Source of the DNA: Rotaria socialis
Lineage: Eukaryota > Rotifera > Eurotatoria > Philodinida > Philodinidae
Assembly (NCBI GenBank): GCA_905331475.1
Contig: CAJNYU010003659.1
Span: 62,001-126,000 of the forward strand
Length of the DNA stretch: 64,000 nucleotides
Direction of reading: 5' to 3'
The translations under genes and the position numbers were made by a program. Positions 11,497 to 21,943 of the stretch are shown piece by piece. Below the pieces are notes generated by a model that saw only the letters and a program-made list of their open reading frames with translations, made no database searches and was not told where the DNA came from. Position 1 is the stretch's first letter; every line of letters begins with the position of its first letter.

Positions 11497-14211
11497 CTAT
11501 TTATTTTTATGAGTATGAATTGGTGTCGGAATCGCTCGTTTCGCTATGTGACGTTTTCCTGGTGTTATCTAAAAATTAATAAAATGAACTAGTAATTCAT
11601 AGCTATAGATATAAAGAACATTACCGCCGTCGAAATTTTAAAGCCTGTAGATACACTAGCCGTCATTAAATTATTCGATGAAATATTTGCAGTCGCATCA
11701 AATATTTGATTGTTAAGACAACGTTGTTTAACAGGTGTTACAATAGTTGATGATGTTTGATCCATATTTGTACGTTTAGTTGTTTGCAAGAACTTTTGCG
11801 TTCGTAATTTCATTGTTGAATTATGCAATGGAGTTTTACCAGTTGGTAAATGTGGAATAACAGCAACACGGCGTACACTTTTAAGAGGTGTTCGTGTAGT
11901 TAAATTTGGATTAGACTAAAAAGTTAGCATTTCTTTCTTTTGTTGTTGAAAAATAAACATCAGTGTTTATTTATTTCTTACACGTTTCGATACAACACTC
12001 GTTGTTTTTTCTGATAATTGTTTTGTTTTTAAGGGTGTTCGACCGACAGAAGAATTAGTTGATGTTTTATGCACTGCTGCCTACAATCAAAAATGATTCT
12101 AGAGTTTACACTATTAAATACGTGATTGCCTATTTTACATGCATTATTTTAAAAAAATTATTTTAATACGCTAAATTATTATTATATAAACTTCTTTTTT
12201 AAATAGAGAATTTCGATTTATAAATAGAAAAATAACAGAAAATAAAAATAATGTTTAGAAAAGACATTTTTTCTTCTTTGAAACAGGTACACAAAGTGTA
12301 GTAGCACATTGATTATATTCGTTGTTGTTATTGTTTTCATCACTACCAGGTACTGACTGTAGAGGAGCAGGACGAGCGCGTACGATGATATCCGTGCGAG
12401 CTTTTTTTTTTGAAGATGGAGTCTAATACGAAATATACTTAATTCATGTGACTGATGTTCTTATCTTACTTTGACTGCTTCTCGTTCACGTTCTTTAGCT
12501 TTCGTATAATCATCTTTTCGTTGTTGAATATAATCAGGTATTTTTTTTCCATTAGCACTCATAATAAATGGTTGGCCATTATTTTTTTCCATAAAACCAC
12601 TAGCAAGATGTTGAAGACGTAATTCACAATCACGTAATGTTGCTTCTAATCTTCTTCGATTTTTTTCCTCTGCTAATGCACTATAACCTCGACGATGAAA
12701 ACGTTGTGGATCGCTGGCATTTTTCTAAGACAAAAAAATATTTGTCTTTTAAAAATAGATCCATTGAAATGAAAATTATACTTCAAATTCTTGAAATTCA
12801 AGAAAAAGTTCATTCCATATTTCAATTTGTTCATACATTGATTTATTAACTTCATATTGTGCTTCAAGTTCTTGTAAAAGTTCTTCGTGCATAAAATATA
12901 TATCTTCGGTAAAATCATCTATGAAAAAACCTGATGTCTTCACAAAAAAGGAACTGGCTAAACTTCATATTTACTAGTATATAGAATAGCATATTTTGAA
13001 TCATTAGTAACATCATGAAATGAAAGTTTATTGAGTATAGCATGAATATGTTCACGTGCTTTAAATATATCATTGGTTAATTTTTCCAAGGCATGTTCTG
13101 TATAACGATCAACTTCAGCAATCAACTAAAGAAAAAACAAATTTTTTTGCTCATTATTAGATACAACTGAATATAAAAAGAAAATATACATCGGGTAATT
13201 TTGATAATCTGCATTGTTTTATTTTTGTTGCTGATAAAGCTTTATTAGTTGGAATTAATGATTGATGTTTTCGCATAAGTGATGCTAACTGTTTATGTGA
13301 TTGTTCAAAACGAGCTTCGGCTTTCTGGACTTGTTCAGTGATCTATTTTTCACAAAAAAAAACGATCTCTTTTTTTTCGATTACTAAGATATTACTTGAG
13401 AAAATTCTTTGCCAACAAGTTCAACAGCTTCTTTTGTTAGAGTAAATTGATCAATGTTAAGTGGTCCAAGTGCTAATAAACGACCAATCATTGTTTCAAC
13501 TATTGGTCGCTTCCATCCATAGACTTCTTCGAATTCATGTAACGTTCGTAATATTTCTGATAAATGAGTAAGACGTTTTGACTAGAACAAATTTTTTCTT
13601 ACAGGTAAATAGAATACCGAATAGAAGGATGAATAAAACTTACTTTTTCTTCACGTAGTTCAGCAATATGTTCTGATAAGAGACTCATTTGAGTAACTAA
13701 TTGCTTAGACATAAAATTTTGATTATCAATTTGTAATGAATGTTCATTTAATTCATTGCATAATCGTTTTTCTTCTAGTCGAATATCAATTTCACGTTCA
13801 AGTAATTTTTCATGTTCTTCTTTTAATTTTTTATGCTCGTCAACATAGGTACGTAATGCAAGTAGAACAGGTAATGTGCTTCCATATTGCGGACAAGTTT
13901 TATCGGGATACAATTCATGATAAAGTGATTCATACCGAGTACGAATTGGTGCAAGTTCAGTTCGTTTACGTTCAAGTAGTGCACCATCTTCAGCCATCAT
14001 TTCAGTGACCATTTTCTAAAATAAGAAATATTCACTTATTTCGATGAAAGACCAAAATATGCATGTTTACTTGAAGTTCATATTTCACTTCGTCAATAAT
14101 TGAACCTGGATCATCGCCCGCATCAAGACACATGTGAATAATAGATTGAATATTTTGCGAGTAAACTTCATTGACAACTTCGCCAGGTGAACGAATTGAT
14201 ACTGGAGACAT
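11497..14211 (-). CDS. PRC1/MAP65/Ase1 family microtubule bundler
   Basis: Eleven exons join in phase from ATG at 14211 to TAG at 11497: 14071-14211, 13644-14015, 13396-13581, 13190-13342, 12975-13125, 12782-12918, 12470-12724, 12291-12422, 11982-12080, 11625-11915 and 11497-11568. The product has 662 residues (human PRC1 about 620). The first half is coiled coil. The conserved MAP65 microtubule-binding signature is present: MHEELLQELEAQYE, then IEIWNELFLEFQEFE, then the D-x-x-R-F-x-x-RG pattern with LAEEKNRRRLE. The tail is basic and rich in Ser, Thr and Pro, as in PRC1, where it is regulated by mitotic kinases. PRC1 cross-links antiparallel microtubules of the central spindle in cytokinesis. 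Reading through the exon 8 donor gives a shorter form ending at 12255 after a Lys run. Confidence 0.9.
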
Positions 14212-14769
14212 TATTTAATATGATAAAAGAAATTGAACGAAAAATAAATAAATAAATATATTATCTTGTTGACAGATTAATAAGATGTCTATTTGACTTG
14301 TTGGTTCACATCAGACAATCAATTTCACATATTTTCTAATTGGTCAATCAAACAAAGAGCTCACTTTAACAAAAAAAAAAGCATTAGCTATTTTATTTTT
14401 CTGTACTTTTCATATTGACTTCAAATAATTTTTCTTCAAAAACTCTACTTTCATAAAGATACCCAAAAGAAGATAGAAACATATGTATTTCTTTGATAGA
14501 TGTCGTTTGACGACAACTCTACTCTTGTCTATTTGCTTTGATTTTCTTTTTAGAGATGTAGTCAATTTTTGATCTTATAATGCTGAACAATAAGCTGCCC
14601 ATTTTGTGTAAAAAAAATTAAGTTTTTCTCATGGTTTTGTACTAAGTATTTTTTCAATTTTTATTTTAAAGATAAAGAATTCATTCAGCAATTGACATTT
14701 ATTTTTATGTAGAAATAAAAATATGGTGTGATATAAAATACTGAGTATTGTTTTCAGAGACTGTTCATT
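14212..14769. other. Short intergenic region between two minus-strand genes
   Basis: This AT-rich interval separates the 5' end of the PRC1 gene from the 3' end of the Ig-domain gene. It should hold the PRC1 promoter and the 3' UTR of the Ig gene. No further coding signal or repeat was recognised. Confidence 0.5.
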
Positions 14770-16200
14770 TCAATAAAAGGATATAAAATGATGAAAAATA
14801 TAAATCAGTGTTATTGAATTGATTACAGATTGACACATTTGAAAACAGAAGAACGATTCATTTTTAACAGATAATGTTGTAGTTATTTGTTCTCTTGAAG
14901 AAATGACTAAGGATTTCTGTATCATATAGTCCAGACTTCTAGTTGTGGAGTCTACTAAAGATAAAAATATTGGTGTGTAAATTTTTCGTATCTGTCATTT
15001 CATTCTACCTTTTCTCAATTGTAAACTATCTCGACCGATACCATGCATATTTTCTGCTTCACATATAATTATCGGTTCAATATCATCATCATTTTCCTAG
15101 AAAAAAAAAAGAAAATTTTATTTTCTTCTGATCTAACAATATACATGTGATTAATTTATTAATACCAGTTCAAAAATCAATTGTTGAGCAATACATGATT
15201 GATTGATGTTTGTTTGATGAATCTTATCATCAGCAGATCTCTCTGGTTGTGACCACCAGTGTATTCGATGTGGCAATGGATGAGCACATATTATACACAT
15301 TAATCTTTGTCTTGCCAACATCTCTAGTTTGACAGTTGGTTTATCTAGTTCAAAAAGAAAATGCTCTGCTAATTTATCAATTATTTTCAATAAGAATAGA
15401 TACACATAATATCAATGATATATTCTCTTTTTTCGTGTCCATCAAGCATTGAACAAGTTATTTTTTGAAAACGATTATCATTCCGTTGCAAATTATTCAA
15501 TATCAATTCTGGTGTATATTGTGTACCTATGAATAGAATGTATGTTCATGAAAAGAAGAAATCCAAAATGAAAACAAAATGTATATATATATACGTGACT
15601 CACAGACAGATCCTCCTGGATGACTTTCTTCAATGATCCACATGCCTTTATCTTTACATTGTAATGTAACATTAGAACCTTCGAGTACATTTAAATAAAT
15701 AGTTGATGCTAGAAAAAAAAAACGACAACATTATTTCGATAAAAAAAAGATTTATATGAACGTTTACAATTGATAACCATTAAATGAACAATATAATTAA
15801 TTAAGTGATCAGTTCGACATTCGTAATGACCATCATCAAATGATTCAATTAATTTAATAATTAATTCCGAAGAATGAGCATTTTTCATGGTTAAACGTGG
15901 ATTATTAGAAATTAACATTCCATTCATAGTCAATAATTCACCTGAATCAGATTTAAATAAGATTGTCTATTGAGAGAAGTAATAAAAAAAGAGGAAAAAA
16001 AGTATTTGAAAAACAAAACATCAAATGTTTATCCTTACAGCGGCATCATCGACAGATGATGATGCTGTCAAAATACATGGTGGTAATACCATCGTTGATC
16101 CAATTTGCCGTTCAAATCGGTAGCTATTGATTCTTGCTTCAATTTTAGAAAACAAAACAAGCAAATGAATAATACCAACACAATAATCATCGTATATCAT
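14770..16200 (-). CDS. Secreted three-Ig-domain protein with GPI-anchor-type tail (IgLON/lachesin-like)
   Basis: Seven exons join in phase: 16039-16200, 15768-15966, 15604-15708, 15404-15526, 15166-15368, 15009-15096 and 14770-14954, giving 354 residues. The N-terminus has a hydrophobic segment, IIHLLVLFSKIEA, that fits a signal peptide. Domain 1 has LPPCIL paired with the diagnostic FDDGHYECR. Domain 2 has VTLQCKD paired with ITCSM. Domain 3 has LMCIICAHP, a following WW pair, and IIICEAEN. The last 19 residues are hydrophobic and reach the stop without a cytoplasmic tail, as in a GPI-attachment signal. Three Ig domains plus a GPI tail is the plan of lachesin, IgLON and related neural adhesion proteins. 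Orthology to one member is not claimed. Confidence 0.8.
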
Positions 16201-17412
16201 CTTTCTACATAATCAAACAATGATGAAATCGTTCCTGTTCCTGTTCCTCTTTCTATTTTATAACTAAAGGAAATTGACCATTATCATCATGGGATAAGAA
16301 TCAATTAGAACAAAGGGAAAATGAGATTAGATAACTGTATGAGGCACATTTATCTTTGTCAATGAAAAAAATAGACAAGCACAACTACAAAGTAACAAGG
16401 AACATAACGGTTTTTTTCCTATTCAATACATTTTTATTGATGGGCTATTGGTTTTTTGTTAACACTTTATTTATTTAACACTTGAGAGACAACGGAAACT
16501 ACAATTTTTTTCTTCATATCCTAACATAGTGATGCTCAAGTTACATCATATCAAGAAATAGTGACTACTATCTATCAAGATTCATTCGGCTATTCTTTAC
16601 TTTTTCTTAGTCTGGACAACCAATTGAGAAGAAAACTAGAAACGATAAAGTGTATTATTTTTATTAGATTTTTATAATCTATTTTTTTTCATGAAAAAAT
16701 ATCTAAATCAAATTCTTTAAATCCTACTTATTTTTCTATTGGTATAACAATATTTCATCAATTAATTATTGGCCCATGTATTCAATTTTAGTAATATGAT
16801 CGATTTTTCCAATAGTAATTAAAAACAGTTTCAAAATATTCATTTAAAAATAATAACAGTAATGATCTAAATTTTCGAATAAGTAGTATAATAGAAATGC
16901 GTTTTATCGTCGTTGAGCACGTTACTCTAGATTTTAGAAAAATCACTCGTGATGTCATATAAGAACCGCTATAAATAAATTTGACATAGTATAGCATCAA
17001 GACTATATACGACGAACAATATCTGATGATTCAACATGAATCATAGTTTACTAATGTCAGAATATGTATATATTTCTCCGTCGTAGTTTTTCCTTAAGAA
17101 TTAACTCAACTCAACTCAACTTGATAATTTTGGTATACAAGTGAAAAATTAATGAAAGACTGATAATCAATGAATAAATTATTTAACTGTTTTCCTAAAC
17201 TTCTTCAGTGATACGTATATTTTTTGCTTATTCATTTTGCCCATTACTATTGTTGTATATTAGCGCAATTTCATGACAACGATTATATAAATCAATCATG
17301 TGTGACGCATACACATATAGAGTGCGCTTAGAATGTAAATAGAAGAGCAAAGGAAAAAAACCTCACATTCTCTGTTTTTCACAAGGCAATATCGATAACG
17401 TAACAAATAAAC
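16201..17412. other. Divergent intergenic region
   Basis: This lies between the divergently transcribed Ig gene and the phosphatase gene, so both promoters should lie here. The open frame at 16788-17000 on the minus strand is low complexity. An imperfect ACTCA repeat occurs near 17101-17122. No other structure is seen. Confidence 0.5.
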
Positions 17413-18760
17413 ATGGTAGACAATTTAACTGATATGATGCATCGTGAATTGAATATGATAAATAGTGATGGTAGTGTCGTTAATAGTAATAGTAATAATT
17501 ATGGTAGTAGTCGTTTTTTACACTCAAATATAATCTCACGAAATATATCGGATCATAACAGTAAGAATAATCATTATCAATATCCAAATCAGCAATCGAT
17601 ACAAACTCACCCAATAACGAGAACAGCTAATTATAGCAATGCATCACTGTTACGTGTGCCTACTACAGGAACTTCTTCCAATCGTCAAAATTTATTATCA
17701 GGATATGATACAGATGGAGCTATCCAAAAATCTAGACCTATCGTAAGATATTCTCATCGAAGTGATCATGGTTATGAACATTTAGTTTCACCAAGATTGC
17801 CTTCCAAACGATTTACACAACCATCATTACCACCACAACAATTTCCAGCAATATCACGTCATGATGCAGTACTTGCTGCTTCAATATCAGGACAATTTTT
17901 ACGACTTATTTTTATGCGCCATAGTGAACGAGCTAATCAAGCATTAGGAGCTGATTGGTTTAGTAAAGCTTTTCGAACAAATACATATAAAGCATATGAT
18001 CAAAATTTGCCAATATCCCTGCCACGAAGACGGTTTGATGAAGCCTATGAATTTGATACACCTCTAACAGGTGTAAAGATTGAGTTCTTTTTTTTTAACG
18101 TCCTTCATAAAAATATATTATCTACTCTAGTACGCGGTTTAAAAGATGCTCGTCGAACTGGACGCGCTATGTTGAATAATAATCTAACAGTTGATGTGTG
18201 TCTTTCATCAGCTGCTCTTCGCTGCATTCAAACATGTGAACGAGTTCTATCCGGTAAGTAAATGTATCCATCGAGTTTATAATTTTTTTCTATTGCGTTC
18301 TAAATTTGTTGTTTTTGTAGGCATGAATCGTCGTGAACAAATTCCAATTCGTGTTGAACCGGGTTTATTTGAATGTCCTCATCTCAATCAGAAAGTCGTT
18401 GATAGTTTTATGACAAAGACAGAATTATTGGAGAATGGATATCATATCAAAGTTGAATATAAACCATTAGTTCAAAAAATATATGCACCTGAATCATTGG
18501 ATGAATATTTTCATCGATGTGCTACTGTAATGCGTGGTATTATCAATCGATATGGTAATCATGGTGGTACTGTACTTATTGTTACACATGCACCAGGTGT
18601 ATTAGCTTTAACAGATGCTATTAAAGGTATACGAACAAATCAAGAAGAATTCTATCATACTGTAGCCACATATCCACCACTAGCTACTTACATAGCTGAA
18701 TATGATGGAGCAAATTGGAGATATTCTGAGCAACCATTTTCTATTTCTCTTTCTGGGTAA
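17413..18760 (+). CDS. Histidine-phosphatase (PGAM) domain protein, STS-1/UBASH3-like catalytic domain
   Basis: Three exons (17413-18070, 18131-18253, 18321-18760) give 406 residues. About the first 160 residues are Ser/Asn-rich and disordered. The catalytic domain begins at LRLIFMRHSERANQALG; the usual RHG triad reads RHS, with the active His and Arg kept. LPISLPRR, PLTVRGL, SAALRCIQTCERVL, RVEPGLFE and the second histidine in IVTHAPG follow, the order found in the STS-1/UBASH3 phosphatase domain. In vertebrates that domain dephosphorylates Tyr kinases, and insect relatives act on ecdysteroid phosphates. The UBA and SH3 domains of UBASH3 are absent here, so this is a stand-alone form. An Arg within VRG and the LSSAALR motif support catalytic competence. 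Confidence 0.85.
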
Positions 18761-18784
18761 TGACATCTTATATATTGTAACTGA

Positions 18785-18845
18785 ATTCTATCGATCTATC
18801 TACCTATCTACCTATCTATCCATATCTATATATATATATATTTAT
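18785..18845. repeat. Microsatellite (CTAT/TCTA then TA)
   Basis: A tetranucleotide tract of TCTA/CCTA units passes into (TA)n just downstream of the phosphatase stop codon. The rest of the 350-bp gap to the next gene (18761-19109) is AT-rich 3' UTR-type sequence for two convergent genes. Confidence 0.8.
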
Positions 18846-19109
18846 TTATTGATGTATTTACTTTTAAGAACATAATAAAGAAATACAAATTCAAGTCGCT
18901 TTCTATCCAAATTTTCAATGCATTATTTGATAAGACTACACTATTTGTTTATTTATTTTTTACTTATTTACTTATTTGGGATGTTATCCTTTCGTTTTAC
19001 TAATGATCAGTAGTAGGATATTCTTATTTAAGTATCATTTTTAGTATTTGACGAGTCTCTGTTTTGAATATTAGTGCAACTTAATGTAGTAGATGACACT
19101 ATTGTTGAA

Positions 19110-19763
19110 TTATTGAATTATTTCTTTTTGTTTCCCATGAAGTTTACAATGACTATAATAAGCAAACCATGTCGATATTGCAGTAAATCCATCGAGCGTT
19201 ATTGATGAAAATAAAACTTTATGGATAGGTCTATCCTAAATCAAGAGAAAAAATTATCAATAAATTTTGATTGTTTTTAATTTTTTAAAATTTCTACTCA
19301 CTTTTATCATAAAAAGATCCAATGCTTGCTCAAGTTGATTTATATTAATATTTTTTCGTTTATCTGATTTAGTAAAAACAACAAATAGAGGTTTATCTAT
19401 TATACTTTCATCGGTGAGTAAATCAAAAAGAGCTTGTTTTGCATCATTTAAGTAAGTTAAATCAATACTATCTACAGTAAATAGAATAAGATCAGCATTA
19501 TTTAATAAATGAGGCCAAATATGGCGCTGATGTTTACAACCGCCACAATCAAATATAAGTAAATTAATATTAGTTTGCATATTCAAATGAACATTTACAG
19601 CTATAACACCATGTGTTGAAATATTTTTAAATGTTTTAGATATTTTATTAGAAGTTCTTAAACATTGAACAAGTGATGTTTTACCAGAATTTTCAAGACC
19701 AAAAACTGCTACACGTAAGATATCTTTGTCAGTTGACGCATGCGAATAGCAACCACAGCCCAT
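19110..19763 (-). CDS. Arf-like small GTPase
   Basis: Two exons (19302-19763, 19110-19235) give 195 residues. The N-terminus MGCGCYSH has Gly2 for myristoylation plus nearby Cys that could be palmitoylated. The P-loop is GLENSGKTS (Arf consensus GLDxAGKT). A threonine in STHG marks switch I. DCGG replaces the Arf WDVGG, and TKSD stands for the guanine-specificity NKxD. Spacing between these motifs is Arf-like. The sequence is divergent at both switches, so nucleotide cycling may differ, and no specific ARL subfamily is assigned. It is convergent with the phosphatase gene and divergent from the EF-hand gene to its right. Confidence 0.8.
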
Positions 19764-20049
19764 GCATACTCATTGGAGATATATAATTCACAGTTGTTAT
19801 TAATACTTTATTCAATCTCCTGCAAATGAAAATGTCATGATTCAAAACAAATTTGATAGTTTTTCAATAGAAAGAACAAAGCGGCGGCAAGAGATGAGTG
19901 AAAAAAAGCGCCTTCGTTTGTTTAAAAACTGTTTTATCTACTACTACTACTTCTGCTATTCTTCAAAATTAGCACGAGTATTTTTTATCTGATAAACATT
20001 TTATGGATATTTTCCACGGAATTTTTTTAGTTTATTGATTTTTATATTC

Positions 20050-21016
20050 ATGCCAGATAAAATCAGTGCACAAAGTAATATTCAAAGGTCAGATTCATCT
20101 CGAGCATTATTGAAAAATTCTCAACATCAATTGATTACAGTGTACTCTAATACTGGCTATGATACATCTTCCAATAAGACTTCATCAGTCATCTCTGTTG
20201 ATCATCAAGCAATACTATCTACTAGTCATTCTACTATAGATGATGTTGGTGAGGATCACGATCAAATAAAAATAATATTAAATTCGACCAGCGTACTAAA
20301 CCATGTTACGGCAAAAGATGATTATCGTAGTATAACAAAAAATGAACATCAATATTCATTAACATATATGCTGCTTGTATATGCACAGCAAGATGCAGAC
20401 ATAATGACAACTTTTGAATCAACACGATCATACAATAATTTTAGTAATGTGTTGAATATACTGGAACTTTATTTCAATATTTATGCGGATGATGAACGAC
20501 AAATATGTTTTGAAGGCATTTTTCAGATTCTATATGATTTTAAAGAACAGATTACTGAGTTAGCTTTAATTGAAACAATGCAACTATTAAAGGTTTCGAT
20601 ATAAAATACAGTTGATTTTCAACAGAAATCATTGCAGTGGTTTTTTTTCTTTGTTTTAGATCGATCCTTTTATTTCATGCAACTTTGAAGATTTTATTCT
20701 TATTCTATGTCATTTACCTCCTACTAAACAAGATTCCAATGACCTTTTTATTGCATTCAATGAACTTGACTATAACAAAGATTTTTATATCACCGCTGAA
20801 GATATTCGTCATGCATTGCCACATTTGATTTCTCGTTTCGACGAAGAAATTATTCAAGCAGCAATTCATGCAATAGATATTGATCATGATAATGATCGTC
20901 TATCATACTTTGATTTTGTCACAAGTCTTCTGCTATTGCAAGAATGCGAATTCAACATGAAAAAAACAACATTAACTGATGCACATAGACTCGTGCCTAC
21001 TGAACAGAGAAAATAA
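20050..21016 (+). CDS. EF-hand calcium-binding protein
   Basis: Two exons (20050-20592, 20660-21016) give 299 residues. The first 110 residues are Ser/Thr-rich and without a known domain. Helical EF-hand-type sequence begins near residue 115. One loop is clear at residues 218-229, DYNKDFYITAED, with acidic or Asn ligands at positions 1, 3 and 5 and Asp at position 12. The next, beginning DIDHDNDRLS, carries one extra residue and is probably degenerate. The pair is spaced as in calmodulin-type proteins. The role is unknown. Confidence 0.7.
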
Positions 21017-21333
21017 TCTAAGATCAGTTCACTTAATTTAAGAAGCATAGAATTGAATAAAACATAAGTTTTAAAGAAAACATAAGTCGTTCGTACCAAT
21101 GGTGTCGAAAAGCAAATGGTCTATACTTAAGATGAAAGTATTTTCGAATTAAAGCATTCCAAAGTAGTAAAAGTAATATATTTTAATTGCAACAGTTATT
21201 GATGCTAAACTTTCACTAATGATATTGTTGGATGCAAATAACATCAAGCAAAATTGAATTGTCTAGATCAATGATTGCAAATCGTTTTCTCTTATTGTCA
21301 ATTTAGTTTCAACATTCACTTGTTCTCTTTCTT

Positions 21334-21690
21334 CATTTTGCCCGTCAAGCATTATTGTTGCTAGTGGGAATAGTTCAGATTCTCCAGCTCAACACCGGAG
21401 TATACTTTATGGACTATATTTCGGTAAAATCAACTCAGTTTTAGTTGGTGATTTTGCAAATAATCGAATTCAGTCGTGACTATTTGGTGTCGCTACAAGA
21501 ATTTATGTATCGGATGGATTAAGGTTTTGATTCAAATGCTTCACAACTAGATGGTGCTCAAAATATCTATGTTGACTCAATAAACAATTTAACGATCTTA
21601 GATACAGAAAATCAAATTGTGTAACAATATAATCTATCACCTGATTCAAGCATAAAGTTCTTCGAATACCAAACTCAATAGTTCCAGCGG
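21334..21690 (+). pseudogene. NHL-repeat protein fragment, broken
   Basis: Conceptual translation gives IIVASGNSSDSPAQ, then LYGLYFGKINSVLVGDFANN followed by RIQ: the beta-propeller blade pattern of NHL repeats (GxYVD...YVAD..NNRIQ). A second partial blade reads ASQLDGAQNIYVDSINN. Several in-frame stop codons and at least one frame change break it. There is no start and no splice framework. NHL proteins form large families in bdelloid genomes. This is read as a decayed copy just upstream of UBE3B. Confidence 0.6.
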
Positions 21691-21943
21691 GAGAAAATTG
21701 CTTTAGATCACATCTAAATATACTTAATCAAATTCATGTTCAAGTCAAACAATTTATTCTTCCAGCTATTTTACAATAGCTTATAAGTCTTGTTTCATCA
21801 ATAATAGAAGAAGCCCACTAGATTTTATTTTATATTGTCTACAGATGTCACATAATGAACGCAACTCATTGGGTTGTTGTACTACTCAATCGGATAGCTT
21901 GACATACGAACGATTGCATTTTTCACGAAGAAAACAGTAGAAA

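Noticed and set aside
12673-12918. 81-residue minus-strand frame overlapping PRC1 exons
   Set aside because: It is the wrong frame of PRC1 exon 6 running on through the intron. The MAP65 signature lies in another frame.
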